Shown in pieces: positions 47,259-61,016 of a stretch of DNA of 64,000 nt. The first letter of the stretch is position 1, and each line of letters opens with the position of its first letter. The DNA lies in contig CM041776.1 of assembly GCA_023374045.1 (NCBI GenBank), forward strand, positions 475,901,375 to 475,965,374, given 5' to 3'. Under the pieces are notes generated by a model. It did no database searches and was not told the origin of the DNA. It was given only the letters and a program-made list of their open reading frames with translations. The translations under genes and the position numbers were made by a program. Source of the DNA: Limonium bicolor. Lineage: Eukaryota > Streptophyta > Magnoliopsida > Caryophyllales > Plumbaginaceae.

Positions 47259-50200
47259 TGTAACACCCCATCCAAACAATAACATACTTACAACAAAATT
47301 GCAGCGGAAGAACAACCTATCACATTACTTAACTTGTTGGTGTTACACGCCGTTAGCCACCCACGTGGCTAACAAGGCTAATACATACACAATGTACCGG
47401 TCTGATGGGCTAAATTCCCGAGCAACTATACATTATTATTCCTTTTCATTAACATCAACAACAACATACACCTTATCAACTATACCGAGTATTTATAAAC
47501 TGGTGCCGACAACAATATCGGTCTTACTACACCTACTGTATATATATACTTTAATGAATACCCATGTACAATGTCTACCCCGTCTTACTCTCGGACGGCT
47601 TCCAGCTCTCTGTACCTGAAATAAGAAGAGAAGAGAAAGGGGTGGCCCCAAGGGGCTCAGCACCTTTGCTGGTATGGTAATCCTGCAGCCCACATGCTAA
47701 CGGGCCACGCACAACTACTTGTCGTCTTAGCATGCGGTTGATTATATTTTAATCATACATGTAACAACAAACACACAACATTAAACATTTCGCCTCAATG
47801 GGCTCAACAATCGGATAATACATCCTACTTAAAAATCACCCATGGTATTCATCATCCCTAGAGTGTTTCTCCTCCAACGGAGCTACTTCCTTAATAGACG
47901 ACACATACCCTTAATTCGGGTTGTCCTTAAGCGTCTCTTATCACAAACTGGAATCATCCATGATCCATACACTTCAATTTTACAACATTAACATACACTA
48001 CGTAACAACACTTAACAACACTTTGCACGTTTCCATGTGCACAACATAACACCGCAATAAATATTGCATCACAACAAAACACATAACACAACGGAATGAT
48101 TCTCTTAGGAACCGACCCAAACATCACCAACATACTGGTGAGCCTAGAGATTGTTGCCAGTCTCATGATAAGCTCGTTACATAACTCGTTACCGTTTCGT
48201 TAAATGAACGGTTAACTTAACACAAGGTGCCCCGGATATAGTGATCCAAGCACACCGAAACAAACATAACAATAGTATGCCCCTGTGGCCCGACGTGAGT
48301 CAGTAATAGCCTTGGTTAAGCTAAAGGGTAGGTTGGGAACCAAATTGGAAAACAACCAATACATACAGAGAGGATCGAACCTGCTATGACAACGACCCCC
48401 ATACTCACACGCGTGGCCGGAACAGACCGGACTCCTCACTCCCCCGTTAGCACTTATTAGAAGTTCATCTTTGAACTTTATTAAACAATCACAAACATTG
48501 AGTTAAGTCTTGTCAGACATACACAAGGGAAAAGAGAGTCATACCTTCACATACAAACATCACACGCAAACATCACATAACCAACTCACGCATAGCCGTG
48601 GTTAGAACGTTCCTTAAGTCGGAAACGTTGTTACCGGATACCGTTCTCTTACGTTTACCTAATAGTGGTTAACTAGCCCTTCAAGCGCATTAGAGGTTAC
48701 CGGTATCGGCACGTAAACATACAATAACAATAATGACTGTAAACTCGTTTCATGATTTATATCATAACGTGGCAAACATACAGAAAATCACATTGGCATA
48801 CAAGCCGGTGTAATCCGTTAGGACACAGGTTGCAAGAAAACCATACCTGTCACCGGAGTCCACTTATCCTGTCCATTTATGTTCCTCGAGTAATTCTCGA
48901 ACCACTGTTAACATCACATGTGTTTTTATTAACATCGGGGTTTGCTTGATTATTTAACGTCAATGCTTACTTTTTCCCCGTTAACTTAGTTACATAACTT
49001 AACATTTTTAACTTGTTTTACTCTCACATTTTAATACAACTTTTAACCCACTTAGGTGTCACTAAAACTCACCTTACATGTCCTCAACATCCTTATAACA
49101 TCATTACCTATCAATCCCCATCATTACACATCATTTCATAACCTTAAACAACATTTTTGGTCCGACCGACCCACCGACCGACCCACCATTCTGGGTCGGT
49201 CCATGTGCGAACATTTTTCTACCTTTGAAACTTGACCGACCGACCCATGTCCGACCCACCCTTTTGGGTCGGACCATTACCGAACACATTTCTAACATTT
49301 TACAGAGGCTCGACCGACCCACAAACTGGGTCGGCCCCTGGGTCGGTCGCCTCCTAAACTTACCCAAACTTTGTCAAATCTTCACCAAACTTCTCCTAAG
49401 GCCTCTTAATGTCTTCTAACATCATTTGGCACTTCAAACACACCCTTAAGATATTCTTAAACACTCACAAAACTATTTTTCCTAATTCCTTAAACCTTTA
49501 CTTACATCTCCACAAAATTCCTAATACTTACAATGTTTTCTCCTTAAGATTTCTAGGTGGCATTTCACCTATAATGACCACAATACCAAGGTGTTTCCTC
49601 TACACCTTATCATCATCTCTCAACTTCTTTTCTTACTAACTAAATCCCTTTTTCACAACTTCTTAAAACTCCTTACTCAAAACCTTACCTAAACATCATT
49701 TATTCTTTGAACACCAACATTACCTAAACCTTATACAAACTCCTCCAAGACTTAATACATTCTCAAACACACATTGAATTCCTAGAGCTTCCAATATAAT
49801 ACCTAAACCCTTGCATTACTCTTAAACACCTTAACACTTCCTAGTTCACCAAAACTCACTTACAACACTTAAAACTTCTTACACATTTTCCTAAATTTGG
49901 CCATAGCTTCTCTAGCATATACCCACATCCAAACACTTAGGTTTTCACCTTAATTCATTCAAGAACACCTAAAATCCATCAAACACATTTTATACACAAA
50001 CTTCACACATTTTGCACTACATCACAATATAGTGCATAACTTAAATTGCTTGGCACTTAGGCCCTTAAATAACATGGCTCTTAGGCCCTTAAATTGCATA
50101 ACCTTAAACACTGAATTTCCCACATAAATAATGCCTTTGACCTGCAAATACATACACCAAAACATATGTTCTTTTACTAGTCTCTTTGAGAACACTTTGC

Positions 50201-51735
50201 TAGGTCACTCACCATTGGCTCCTTAGGTATTTTATCAAGCAAATCAAGCTCATTTTTCCTAAGGCATTTAAACTACATTGAGATAGTTTGTTTACCTCTT
50301 TTTCCTCACAAATTCTTTCTTGGTTCCTTGTAAACCGGTGGAGTGTTTGGTTGTTTGTCAACTTCTAAACATTATACAAACAACATAATGAGTATTCAAG
50401 CATTATGCTTCATCTCATTGTAAACCCTAGTTACATATATTGTTTTAACACATTAAGGTAATTGTTTTACCTTGGAATTGGAAGAGAACTTGAATAAGTA
50501 TCAAGAGAGGACTCCTCCTAGCCCTTGGAAGATTCAAATGAAGCTAAACAAACAAGGTAAAGACACCATGGTGAGGTTAATTTTCGGCCATGTACTAAAA
50601 AGAGAGGAAATGGAGTTTTCTTTGGTTTTTCCTTACCTTGAAGCAAAGGTGATCAACAAGGCATAAAAACATTAGCTCAAGCCCCTTCCATGGAAGTTCT
50701 CCTTGGCACCAAAATGGTGGTTTTGAGGATTTGAAAGGACAAGGTTGTAGAGCTTGCTCCAACTAAGAGAACGGTAGTCTCGGAATTAAATTCGGAGCAT
50801 GGAGTCATAAGTTACAAGTGAAGAAGGGTGGAGAATGTCATGGTTCTGTTTGGAATCGTTGGAGAGAGAGGAAGAAGATGGCCAACGTGGGAAATGAGAG
50901 GAAAGAAGAGAATGAAGAGATAAGTGTGCTTTTGTTAAGATATTTATCCTTATAAAGCAAATAGTATACTAATTAGTCATTCTTTCTTTTCTTAGCAAAC
51001 TAACAAGGGTGGTGAGTCACACACCTTAGAAACCGGCCCCAAATAGTACCTAGGGGTACTTTAGACTTTATTAGTCAATTGTCTCACTTATAACATTATA
51101 TGTTACAAACTAGTTATAAAAATCACTTCACTAATAACAAGGCACATAGAAGTGAAATTTTTGATTTCCCACTAATATGGCCACCCAAATGTGATACTAT
51201 ATAGTACACATGTTAATTAAAGAGTAATGATGGACATTTAGCCATTCAAAACTCATTTACAAGACAATTTTTCAAAAACGTGCTTTAAGACTCCTTAAAG
51301 CACATTTTGTGTTTTAACTTGTTTTCAAGCTTGGTTTTCTTTAGTAATTGCTTTAATATGTTCATTAACATATAAATAAGGTATAGGTATGACCATTAGG
51401 TCTTTTACACATTTATCCCAAGCTTAGAGCACATTTTTGCTCATATTGACTTTAAGGTATTACCTTGTGTTTTGTTTGGTTTCATTGTCTACCAAAGTTT
51501 CTAAGGACTTTAGCCTTATTAAATCATAATTAAATGTTATCAAGTCTTGGTAGGCTCTTTGGGTCCTAACCAAGTTCACTCATAGCTTAGAGCATGTTTT
51601 TGCTCAAACTGTGTCTTAGTGCTTTATTGCACTTTACTATGTTTAAATTGTTCACTGATGTTTCTAAGGCACTTTTTAGCCTTTACATACCATAATTTGA
51701 TATTTAAACCACATATCAAGGTTTGGGGTATTTCA
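47259..51735 (-). repeat. Element E 3' LTR (4477 bp)
   Basis: On the plus strand it runs TGTAACACCCC to GGGGTATTTCA. It matches 56391-60843, with mostly one-base indels separating them. It includes the minus-strand hairpin module (47644-47658), GACCGACCC palindromes (49157-49350) and a donor-like CTTCAAG/GTAAGG (GT at 50636-50635). Confidence 0.95.
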
Positions 51736-51772
51736 ATCTACCCCCCTTAAAAGAACTTCGTCCTCGAAGTTC
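51736..51772 (-). promoter_or_regulatory. Element E terminal polypurine tract with hairpin
   Basis: On the minus strand, a hairpin at 51772-51753 (stem GAACTTCG/CGAAGTTC) abuts TTTTAAGGGGGGTAGAT and then the LTR. The stem differs from those of A and B but remains paired. Confidence 0.88.
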
Positions 51773-53006
51773 ACACTTTTCACACATCATAGATTTGAAC
51801 ACAATAATCACTTGGAAATAAACTTCCTTAACCAAACACACTTTACATCACAACCTCGGACTTAATGGTCCGGGCAACACATTCACATCCACACATAACA
51901 TAACATATCCAAATGATAACCTCGGACTCTATGGTCCGGGTATCTTAACAACATTTACACATACATAACAACATTTGGACACATAGGTCCTGATAACATA
52001 ACAGTCTTTAGACACGTAGATCTATTTAACACCACACATTTAGACTCATAGGCCTTGATAGTATACGCTTTAGGAAATCCAAGTCAAAACAACATTCATT
52101 ACACATACCACACAACATGTCAGAGCATGTATAACAATCAAAAATATCTTTGATATACATTGTGATCCCGCAGAACACGGTCGCGATGGACACCTTCCGT
52201 CCCCGTGCCTTTAGGAGATTAAAACGATCACTTAAATTTAAAATTTCTTTGTGAGGTTAAGTAAGAGAACTTTAATGATGTAAAGTATCCATCAACGTTT
52301 TATAAATACCAATTTAAAATCCTTTTGAAACACCACAACTCCAAGTCCAACTTAAGCTCTTTGCTTCTTTTATTAGCGTGGTTATTCGTGACCACTTATA
52401 GGGAGTTTCAAGAGTCATCCAACCCTGATGTGATCAGCATCAGTGTTGAACTATCCTTCCACCAATTTGTGTTCGGCTTCCCTTGATCACATGCAAATCA
52501 AGTTCCACCTCCCACTTCATTTTCAAGCATCAAGTAAGTCACTCATTTCCAATTTTCTATCTTTCGAATCATTCTAGTCATGATCACAACATCTCAAAGG
52601 ATAGAACTCCGTCTATCAGTTACCTCCATTCACTTTTAATCCTGTTGCCTAGGGAATCTTATTCTCACTAGGTTCTATGTCGGTATCACCCTTTCATGCA
52701 TCACTATAAAGTATACATATATATATATACATATATTTTATCAAAATACAACACACCTGTTTTACATTTATACACTGTCGGGGCTTTTGTTCCCCCGGGA
52801 GTTTATCTACTCCCCACACTTGTACAATCACACACAACTGTTAACAAACACACACACTTATCACAATGGCAATACCATGAATGAATGCGTATGTTTACGT
52901 AACACACGCACCAATCATCAAAACAAACAATACTTTTGTGCTATGCACAATATGAGTCACACACATACGTACACTGTACGGTAATATACACCAAGTGGTT
53001 TTGCGC

Positions 53007-53042
53007 TCTACCCCCCTTAAAAGGGATTACGCCCACGTAATC
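53007..53042 (-). promoter_or_regulatory. Element E internal polypurine tract with hairpin
   Basis: On the minus strand, hairpin GATTAC/GTAATC (53042-53025) is followed by CCCTTTTAAGGGGGGTAGAG. It is conserved although the surrounding interior shares no coding sequence with A or B. Confidence 0.82.
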
Positions 53043-56000
53043 AATCACTAACATTGCTTAAATGCTCTGCCGTCGTGAAGTGTTTTAACTTCCACGCGGT
53101 CTATTACACAATGGATTCTGATTAGAGGATCTTAACCATATTGGCGGTTTAGTCCCTAAACCAAGAATTCGCATTGGAGTTATAACTCATAACCGGTTTC
53201 GGTCCTGGCCTGTGAGGCTTTTAGGCGTTAATAATTAGCCATCTCATGTTCATTATTACGTTGTACATTTGAATCACTGGTTCCTAGTTTCTGCTGCGAA
53301 ACTTAATAACTGTAGAGCTTAATTGCTCCCTTTTGTTATTGTATATCCCCAATTGTCACCTTCATCTTGGTAACAATGGTTTCTCAACCGACGCACGGTA
53401 TCTTTACCGGCGGATTCGGTGAGTTTCACAATTTTCATAATAATTTACTGTGTATACCACTATGTATTTCACAATGATTGACTTGCTTCTACCGACTTAC
53501 TGTCGGTTGAGATTGAGCTACTACCTAGTGTGTAGTGCTCTCTCAGCTATTTCCAACATTTGGGGTATAATCCATACCGATATTTGACAGTTAGTGCTAC
53601 TGTAGTCACTTACTGTTAATCATGTCTCCATATTTGGTTTTGTACAAGTACTCTTTTATTGGTGTGGTCTTGCATTTCCTATGCATCGGCCATTATAACA
53701 TTATTGCTTCACAATTAATGTGTTTCCAATTCCTAGCTATCCCACTCGTTCATTACTGCGCAAGTGCAATACCAAAACACTCAGTCATACAGAGTGCAGA
53801 GGCGTAAACTCTTGACAGTAAATTCCTTATGCGATTCGCCATGGAATTCACACTGAGTTCCTCATCACACAGTACCAACCACTGGCTTATTGCCCAGTCT
53901 GTCTAACATCACTCATCTTGTATCTCCACTGAGTTTAACTCATAACTGGCCTTATCCGCCACATCATTATTTAACAACACTTATACAACGGTCGCTTACT
54001 GCGCACCGTACTTATTGTATAACACTAACTCAAATCGTATTTACTGTTACATTAACTTCCACACATATACTTACATCATTCGTATTATGGTTCATCCCTC
54101 ATTTGGATGACCACTGAATGCTCCTTGAGCATCGATCATTCGAGTCACAAGCCGGCGTTATTCAGCTCGGTGTTTCACTTTATACACACTTGCTATCAAG
54201 CTAACTCTCTTTCAATAATAACATGGTCATCCTTAACATATTTCTTGAACTTGATTCACATGACTACCGCTCCTGCGGTCTCACAATATTGAGAGGTATC
54301 CCCACTCTTAATGCAGTGGTTTGTTTACCACTCTATTCGCTTATACAACCTAAACTTCTACCATCCATCGAATTTATATGATATATCCTGCTTTTGGATT
54401 ATAAGCCTTATTTGCCTTGAGCTGGGCTCATTATAGGCTGTCCACACACATGTACTTCTCTGTACAATATTACAAGGTCATTGCATCACGTTTCCTTTCA
54501 TGGGATGCCCCTTAGGTTTGTCAGTCCGTCTCCTGACAATTTTATGTCTGAACTGTGTGTTAGTTTCAACCCTTCTGCTTCTGTCGTGCATTTCATTCAA
54601 CAATTGTTGATGTGAACACCCTTCAAGGATTGCTCCTGGGTGTTGTTAAGTTATGCCTTTACATTTGGCTCACACTTATTGGTACATTCCGTTAGCTACG
54701 CCTTTCGCGTTCTTTACTGGTTATTATCTTCTTCTGTGAAGATTAACATTTCCTGGTAGTGTAGGTACTCATTCTGGGAATTTATCCGTTCATTGCACAT
54801 TAATGTGTCCACATTAGGCATCTGCTTGCCATGTACAGGCTGGGTCACCATTCCAGCTATAATGTTTATCCCTAAGGATCCTTAAGACATATATGGTGTC
54901 TTTGCATAACAGTCAGTGCACATCGCACTTCCTAACTCTTAAACATTTCCTTGAAAGGAATTTATTGATCCTTTTAGTCTTGCTAACTTAACTGAATTCC
55001 TTAACTTTAATTATCCCTTGTAATCCTTAGCTCTCGTTCAATTTCTGCTGCTGACCGTAGACGGAGTCGACTACTTCCCGTGTTTCGGACTCTACTGGTA
55101 TACATATATGGGGTATCATACTGATACATTGCTACTTACCCAACTAACCCATAAGTAGGTCTGTTAGGCCCACAAGCTCCTATCGGAGTGCGGTCGTCCC
55201 ACAACACAGTTGGTACATTTGTAGTGTCCGTCACACGCCTAGGTGAAGTATTCTGTTGTCAACTCCCTTATATTGTCCCGTGACAATATTCATTCCTTGT
55301 CAGATGCTCTTGGTTTCACTGGTTTGATTTAAAAGAAGGTTGGAAAGAAGTGTTGGTTTGAGAGAAAGTCTGGTTTTGAAAAGAAAAGGGTTTGAATAAA
55401 TCTGGGTTGAAAGAAAAATTTTCATGGCTTCACAACATCTTCTTACCTTAACCAAGTCTAGCTTCTTGCTGACTGGTGTACTTACAATTACAAAGGTCAG
55501 GCTGTCAAGCCCTTCCATGGTTATAATGTTCACACTTAACTTCGTGGTACTTTACTAAGTACTTTATAGTGGTTATAAATTTCCCGAACAGCCCTGTTAT
55601 AGCAGCACTTGCTATGGCAAGTGCGCCATGCTAACTGGCTATCAGTTTAACACATACCGGTTGTGGTATTGTTTTTATCCGCACTGTCATCAGTGGCCTT
55701 GTTGGCCCTCACTGATCCTACTGTCTTCATATGACGGTCATCAACTAGGGTGTTTCCCATTCTGGGAGACCCCGTTCTCATAGTATTGTATTCACTTTGT
55801 AGTCCGTTCCACGTATTTGGGCACTACCTTGTAGTTTCCCTTGTCGGTTGGTATACCGTTGGTGCATTATTTATTAACTGTGATCCCGTAGACACTCGTC
55901 TCGGGTTTCACTAATCCACTTCTTGCCTGTTGCACGGTTGGTGCGTTGCAAGCTGGTTATTCTCGACTGCTCTGCATGTCGACCCAGGTTGCTGGAAATT

Positions 56001-56357
56001 CTATTCTTCTATACACAAGATTCTTCATTCTTCGCTACTAAATGCAGTTAACATTGTCCAGATGGAGACCGTCTCCGGGATTCCCAGTTTTCGGGATCTA
56101 CCGTATGACAGGTTCTCCGTACCCTAAAGGTATGTAATAACAGCTAGATCGGGTATTCCCGAGTAAGAGTGGACTTCCATCTCTCTGGCGTTGTTTCCCC
56201 AAGTTATATACAGGGATTGTGGAGGGTGGGAAGGATATTGTAGGTTTCCAGTAGTCACTGGTAGTTCCTAACTAGCGTATCTCTCACGCTATCACTCAAC
56301 CCTTAACCCAAGTACTTAAATCCTAACTCGGTACTTCCTAAGCTCGGTAATTCAGTC

Positions 56358-56385
56358 ATCAGAGCGATACTTCGCTCTGATACCA
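56358..56385 (-). promoter_or_regulatory. Element E PBS with overlapping hairpin
   Basis: The minus strand reads TGGTATCAGAGC (56385-56374). The palindrome 56358-56381 is a perfect 10-bp stem with a 4-base loop, the same as in element A. Confidence 0.9.
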
Positions 56386-56390
56386 CTTTT

Positions 56391-59300
56391 TGTAACACCC
56401 CATCCAAACAATAACATACTTACAACAAATTGCAGCGGAAGAACAACCTCATCACATTACTTAACTTGTTGGTGTTACACGCCGTTAGCCACCCACGTGG
56501 CTAACAAGGCTAATACATACACAATGTACCGGTCTGATGGGCTAAATTCCCGAGCAACTATACATTATTATTCCTTTCATTAAATCAACAACAACAACCT
56601 TATCAACTATACCGAGTATTTATAAACTGGTGCCGACAACAATATCGGTCTTACTACACCTACTGTATATATATTTAATGAATACCCATGTACAATGTCT
56701 ACCCCGTCTTACTCTCGGACGGCTTCCAGCTCTCTGTACCTGAAATAAGAAGAGAAGAGAAAGGGGTGGCCCCAAGGGGCTCAGCACCTTTGCTGGTATG
56801 GTAATCCTGCAGCCCACATGCTAACGGGCCACGCACAACTACTTGTCGTCTTAGCATGCGGTTGATTATATTTTAATCATACATGTAACAACAAACACAC
56901 AACATTAAACATTTCGCCTCAATGGGCTCAACAATCGGATAATACATCCTACTTAATAAATCACCCATGGTATTCATCATCCCTAGAGTGTTTCTCCTCC
57001 AACGGAGCTACTTCCTTAATAGACGACACATACCCTTAATTCGGGTTGTCCTTAAGCGTCTCTTATCACAAACTGGGAATCATATCCATGATCCATACAC
57101 TTCACATTTTACAACATTAACATACACTACGTAACAACACTTAACAACACTTTGCACGTTTCCATGTGCACAACATAACACCGCAATAAATATTGCATCA
57201 CAACAAAACACATAACACAACGGGAATGATTCTCTTAGGAACCGACCCAAACATCACCAACATACTGGTGAGCCTAGAGATTGTTGCCAGTCTCATGATA
57301 AGCTCGTTACATAACTCGTTACCGTTTCGTTAAATGAACGGTTAACTTAACACAAGGTGTCCCGGATATAGTGATCCAAGCACACCGAAACAAACATAAC
57401 AATAGTATGCCCCTGTGGCCCGACGTGAGTCAGTAATAGCCTTGGTTAAGCTAAAGGGTAGGTTGGGAACCAAATTGGAAAACAACCAATACATACAGAG
57501 AGGATCGAACCTGCTATGACAACGACCCCCATACTCACACGCGTGGCCGGAACAGACCGGCCTCCTCACTCCCCCCGTTAGCACTTATTAGAAGTTCATC
57601 TTTGAACTTTATTAAACAATCACAAACATTGAGTTAAGTCTTGTCAGACATACACAAGGAAAAGAGAGTCATACTTACATACAAACATTCACACGCAAAC
57701 ACCACTAACCAACTCACGCATAGCCGTGGTTAGAACGTTCCTTAAGTCGAAACGTTTTACCGGATACCGTTCTCTTACGTTACCTAATAGTGGTTAACTA
57801 GCCCTTCAAGCGCATTAGAGGTTACCGGTATCGGCACGTAAACATACAATAACAATAATGACTGTAAAACTCGTTTCATGATTTATATCATAACGTGGCA
57901 AACATACAGAAAATCACATTGGCATACAAGCCGGTGTAATCCGTTAGGACACAGGTTGCAAGAAAAACCATACTGTCACGGAGTCCACTTATCCTGTCCA
58001 TTTATGTTCCTCGAGTAATTCTCGAACCACTGTTAACATCACATGTGTTTTTATTAACATCGGGTTTGCTTGATTATTTAACGTCAATGGCTTACTTTTT
58101 CCCCGTTAACTTAGTTACATAACTTAACATTTTTAACTTGTTTACTCTCACATTTTAATACAACTTTAACCACTTAGGTGTCACTAAAACTCACCTTACA
58201 TGTCCTCAACATCCTTATAACATCATTACTATCAATCCCATCATTAACATCATTTCATAACCTTAAACAACATTTTGGTACAGACCGACCCACCGACCGA
58301 CCCCACCATTCTGGGTCGGTCCATGTGCGAACATTTTCTACCTTTGAAACTTGACCGACCACCCATGTCCGACCCACCCTTTTGGGTCGGACCATTACCG
58401 AACACATTTCTAACATTTACAGAGGCTCGACCGACCCACAAACTGGGTCGGCCCCTGGGTCGGTCGCCTCCTAAACTTACCAAAACTTTGTCAAATCTTC
58501 ACCAAACTTCTCCTAAGGCCTCTTAATGTCTTCTAACATTCATTTGGCACTTCAAACACACCCTTAAGATATTCTAAACACTCACAAAACTATTGTTCCT
58601 AATTCCTTAAACCTTTACTTACATCTCCACAAAATTCCTAATACTTACAATGTTTTCTCCTTAAGATTTCTAGGTGGCATTTCACCTATAATGACCACAA
58701 TACCAAGGTGTTTCCTCTACACCTTATCATCATCTCTCAACTTCTTCTTACCAACTAAATCCCTTTTTCACAACTTCTTAAAAACTCCTTACTCAAAACC
58801 TTACCTAAACATCATTATTCTTTTGAAACACCAACATTACCTAAACCTTATACAAACCCTCCAAGACTTAATACATTCTCAAACACATCTGAATTCCTAG
58901 AGCTTCCAATATAATACCTAAACCCTTGCATTACTCTTAAACACCTTAACACTTCCTAGTCACCAAAACTCATTACAACACTTAAAACTTCTTACACATT
59001 TTCCTAAATTTGGCCATAGCTTCTCTAGCATATACCCACATCCAAACACTTAGGTTTTTCACCTTAATTCTTCAAGAACACCTAAAATCCATCAAACACA
59101 TTTTATACACAAACTTCACACATTTTGCACATACATCACAATATAGTGCATAACTTAAATTGCTTGGCACTTAGGCCCTTAAATAACATGGCTCTTAGGC
59201 CCTTAAATTGCAAACCTTAAACACTGAATTTCCCACATAAATAATCCTTTGACCTGCAAATACATACACCAAAACATATGTTCTTTTACTAGTCTCTTTG

Positions 59301-60843
59301 AGAACACTTTGCTAGGTCACTCACCATTGGCTCCTTAGGTATTTTATCAAGCAAATCAAGCTCATTTTCCTAAGGCATTTAAACTACATTGAGATAGTTT
59401 GTTTACCTCTTTTTCCTCACAAATTCTTTCTTGGTTCCTTGTAAACCGGGGGGTTTGGTTGTTGTTTGTCAACTTCTAAACATTATACAAACAACTAATG
59501 AGTATTCAAGCATTATGCTTCATCTCATTGTAAACCCTAGTTACATATATTGTTTTAACACATTAAGGTAATTGTTTTACCTTGGAATTGGAAGAGAACT
59601 TGAATAAGTATCAAGAGAGGACTCCTCCTAGCCCTTGGAAGATTCAAATGAAGCTAAACAAACAAGGTAAAGACACCATGGTTGAGGTTAATTTTCGGCC
59701 ATGTACTAAAAGAGAGAAGGAAATGAGTTCTTTGGTTTTTCCTTACCTTGAAGCAAAGGTGATCAACAAGGCATAAAAACATTAGCTCAAGCCCCTCCAT
59801 GGAGTTCTCCTTGGCACCAAAATGGTGGTTTTGAGGATTTGAAAGGACAAGGTTGTAGAGCTTGCTCCAACTAAGAGAACGGAGTCTCGGAATTAAATTC
59901 GGAGCATGGAGTCATAAGTTACAAGTGAAGAAGGGTGGAGAATGTCATGGTTCTGTTTGGAATCGTTGGAGAGAGGAGAAAGAAGATGGCCAACGTGGGA
60001 AATGAGAGGAAAGAAGAGAATGAAGAGAAGTGTGCTTTTGTTAAGATATTTATCCTTATAAAGCAAATAGTATACTAATTAGTCATTCTTCTTTTCTTAG
60101 CAAACTAACAAGGTGGTGAGTCACCCACCTTAGAAACCGGCCCCAATAGTACCTAGGGGTACTTTGACTTTATTAGTCAATTGTCTCACTTATAACATTA
60201 TATGTTACAAACTAGTTATAAAAATCCACTATTCACTAATAACAAGGCACATAGAAGTGAAATTTTGATTTCCCACTAATATGGCCACCCAAATGTGATA
60301 CTATATAGTACACATGTTAATTAAAGAGTAATGATGGACATTTAGCCATTCAAAACTCATTTACAAGACAATTTTTCAAAAACGTGCTTTAAGGACTCCT
60401 TAAAGCACATTTTGTGTTTTAACTTGTTTTTCAAGCTTGGTTTTCTTTAGTAATTGCTTTAATATGTTCATTAACATATAAATAAGGTATAGGTATATGA
60501 CCATTAGGTTTTTACACATTTATCCCAAGCTTAGAGCACATTTTTGCTCATATTGACTTTAAGGTATTACCTTGTTTTGTTTGGTTTCATTGTCTACCAA
60601 AGTTTCTTAAGGACTCATTTAGCCTTATTAATCATAATTAAATGTTATCAAGTCTTGGTAGGCTCTTTGGGTCCTAACCAAGTTCACTCATAGCTTAGAG
60701 CATGTTTTTGCTCAAACTGTGTCTTAGTGCTTTATTGCACTTTACTATGTTTAAATTGTTCACTGATGTTTCTAAGGCCATTTTTAGCCTTTACATTACC
60801 ATAATTTGATATTTAACCACATATCAAGGTTTGGGGTATTTCA
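56391..60843 (-). repeat. Element E 5' LTR (4453 bp)
   Basis: Copy of 47259-51735. The minus-strand TG start is at 60843, within TGAAATACCCCAAACCTTGAT, the same start as the partial LTR at 17739. A TATA-like TTTATAAGG follows CTATTTGCT near 60065 on the minus strand. The donor-like GT is at 59746-59745. Confidence 0.95.
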
Positions 60844-60998
60844 GTTTTAATCAATATAAGCTAATTAGTTGGTCAACAAAGACCATGACTAGCCTTATTT
60901 AAGATGGGGGCCGGTTTTCTAAGGGATGAGTCACCCAAGACTTCATCAAATAAGAAAGGATAAAGAAGAGTAAAGTAAAAGGAGTTACTATTTGCTTT

Positions 60999-61016
60999 TA
61001 TAAAGCAAAATATCTC
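60999..61016 (+). promoter_or_regulatory. Candidate LTR core promoter
   Basis: The motif CTATTTGCTTTTATAAAG, with a TATAAA core, lies about 220 bases upstream of the conserved leader. Related CTATTTGCTTT motifs occur at the equivalent place in the LTRs at 2571, 11864 and 18518 and in E. Confidence 0.45.

Larger units (their letters stand above)
51736..56373 (-). other. Element E non-coding interior
   Basis: No reading frame resembles gag, AlkB or pol on either strand, and the longest frames are under 80 codons. Short AT and TA runs occur near 52712-52740. The minus-strand leader after the PBS (ACCGAGCTTAGG, ACCGAGTTAGG) resembles that of element A. Confidence 0.8.
47259..60843 (-). mobile_element. 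Element E: non-coding long-LTR element (LARD-type)
   Basis: Two near-identical LTRs of about 4.45 kb flank a 4.65-kb interior. On the minus strand the interior begins with the PBS hairpin, has an internal hairpin/PPT and ends with a terminal hairpin/PPT, just like A and B, but no gag, AlkB or pol reading frame is seen. That is the structure of a large retrotransposon derivative that must use proteins of an autonomous relative; A/B-like elements are the obvious helpers. The flanks (CATAT left, GTTTT right) are not a target duplication. Confidence 0.88.

Noticed and set aside
47101..47619. 172-codon frame crossing from element D into the E LTR
   Set aside because: It crosses the insertion junction at 47259 and has low-complexity composition; a chance frame.
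50472..50666. 64-codon frame with Glu/Lys-rich start, repeated at 59582-59776
   Set aside because: Both copies lie in the two LTRs of element E on the opposite strand. They are duplicated because the LTRs are, not through coding selection, and the frame shifts between copies.
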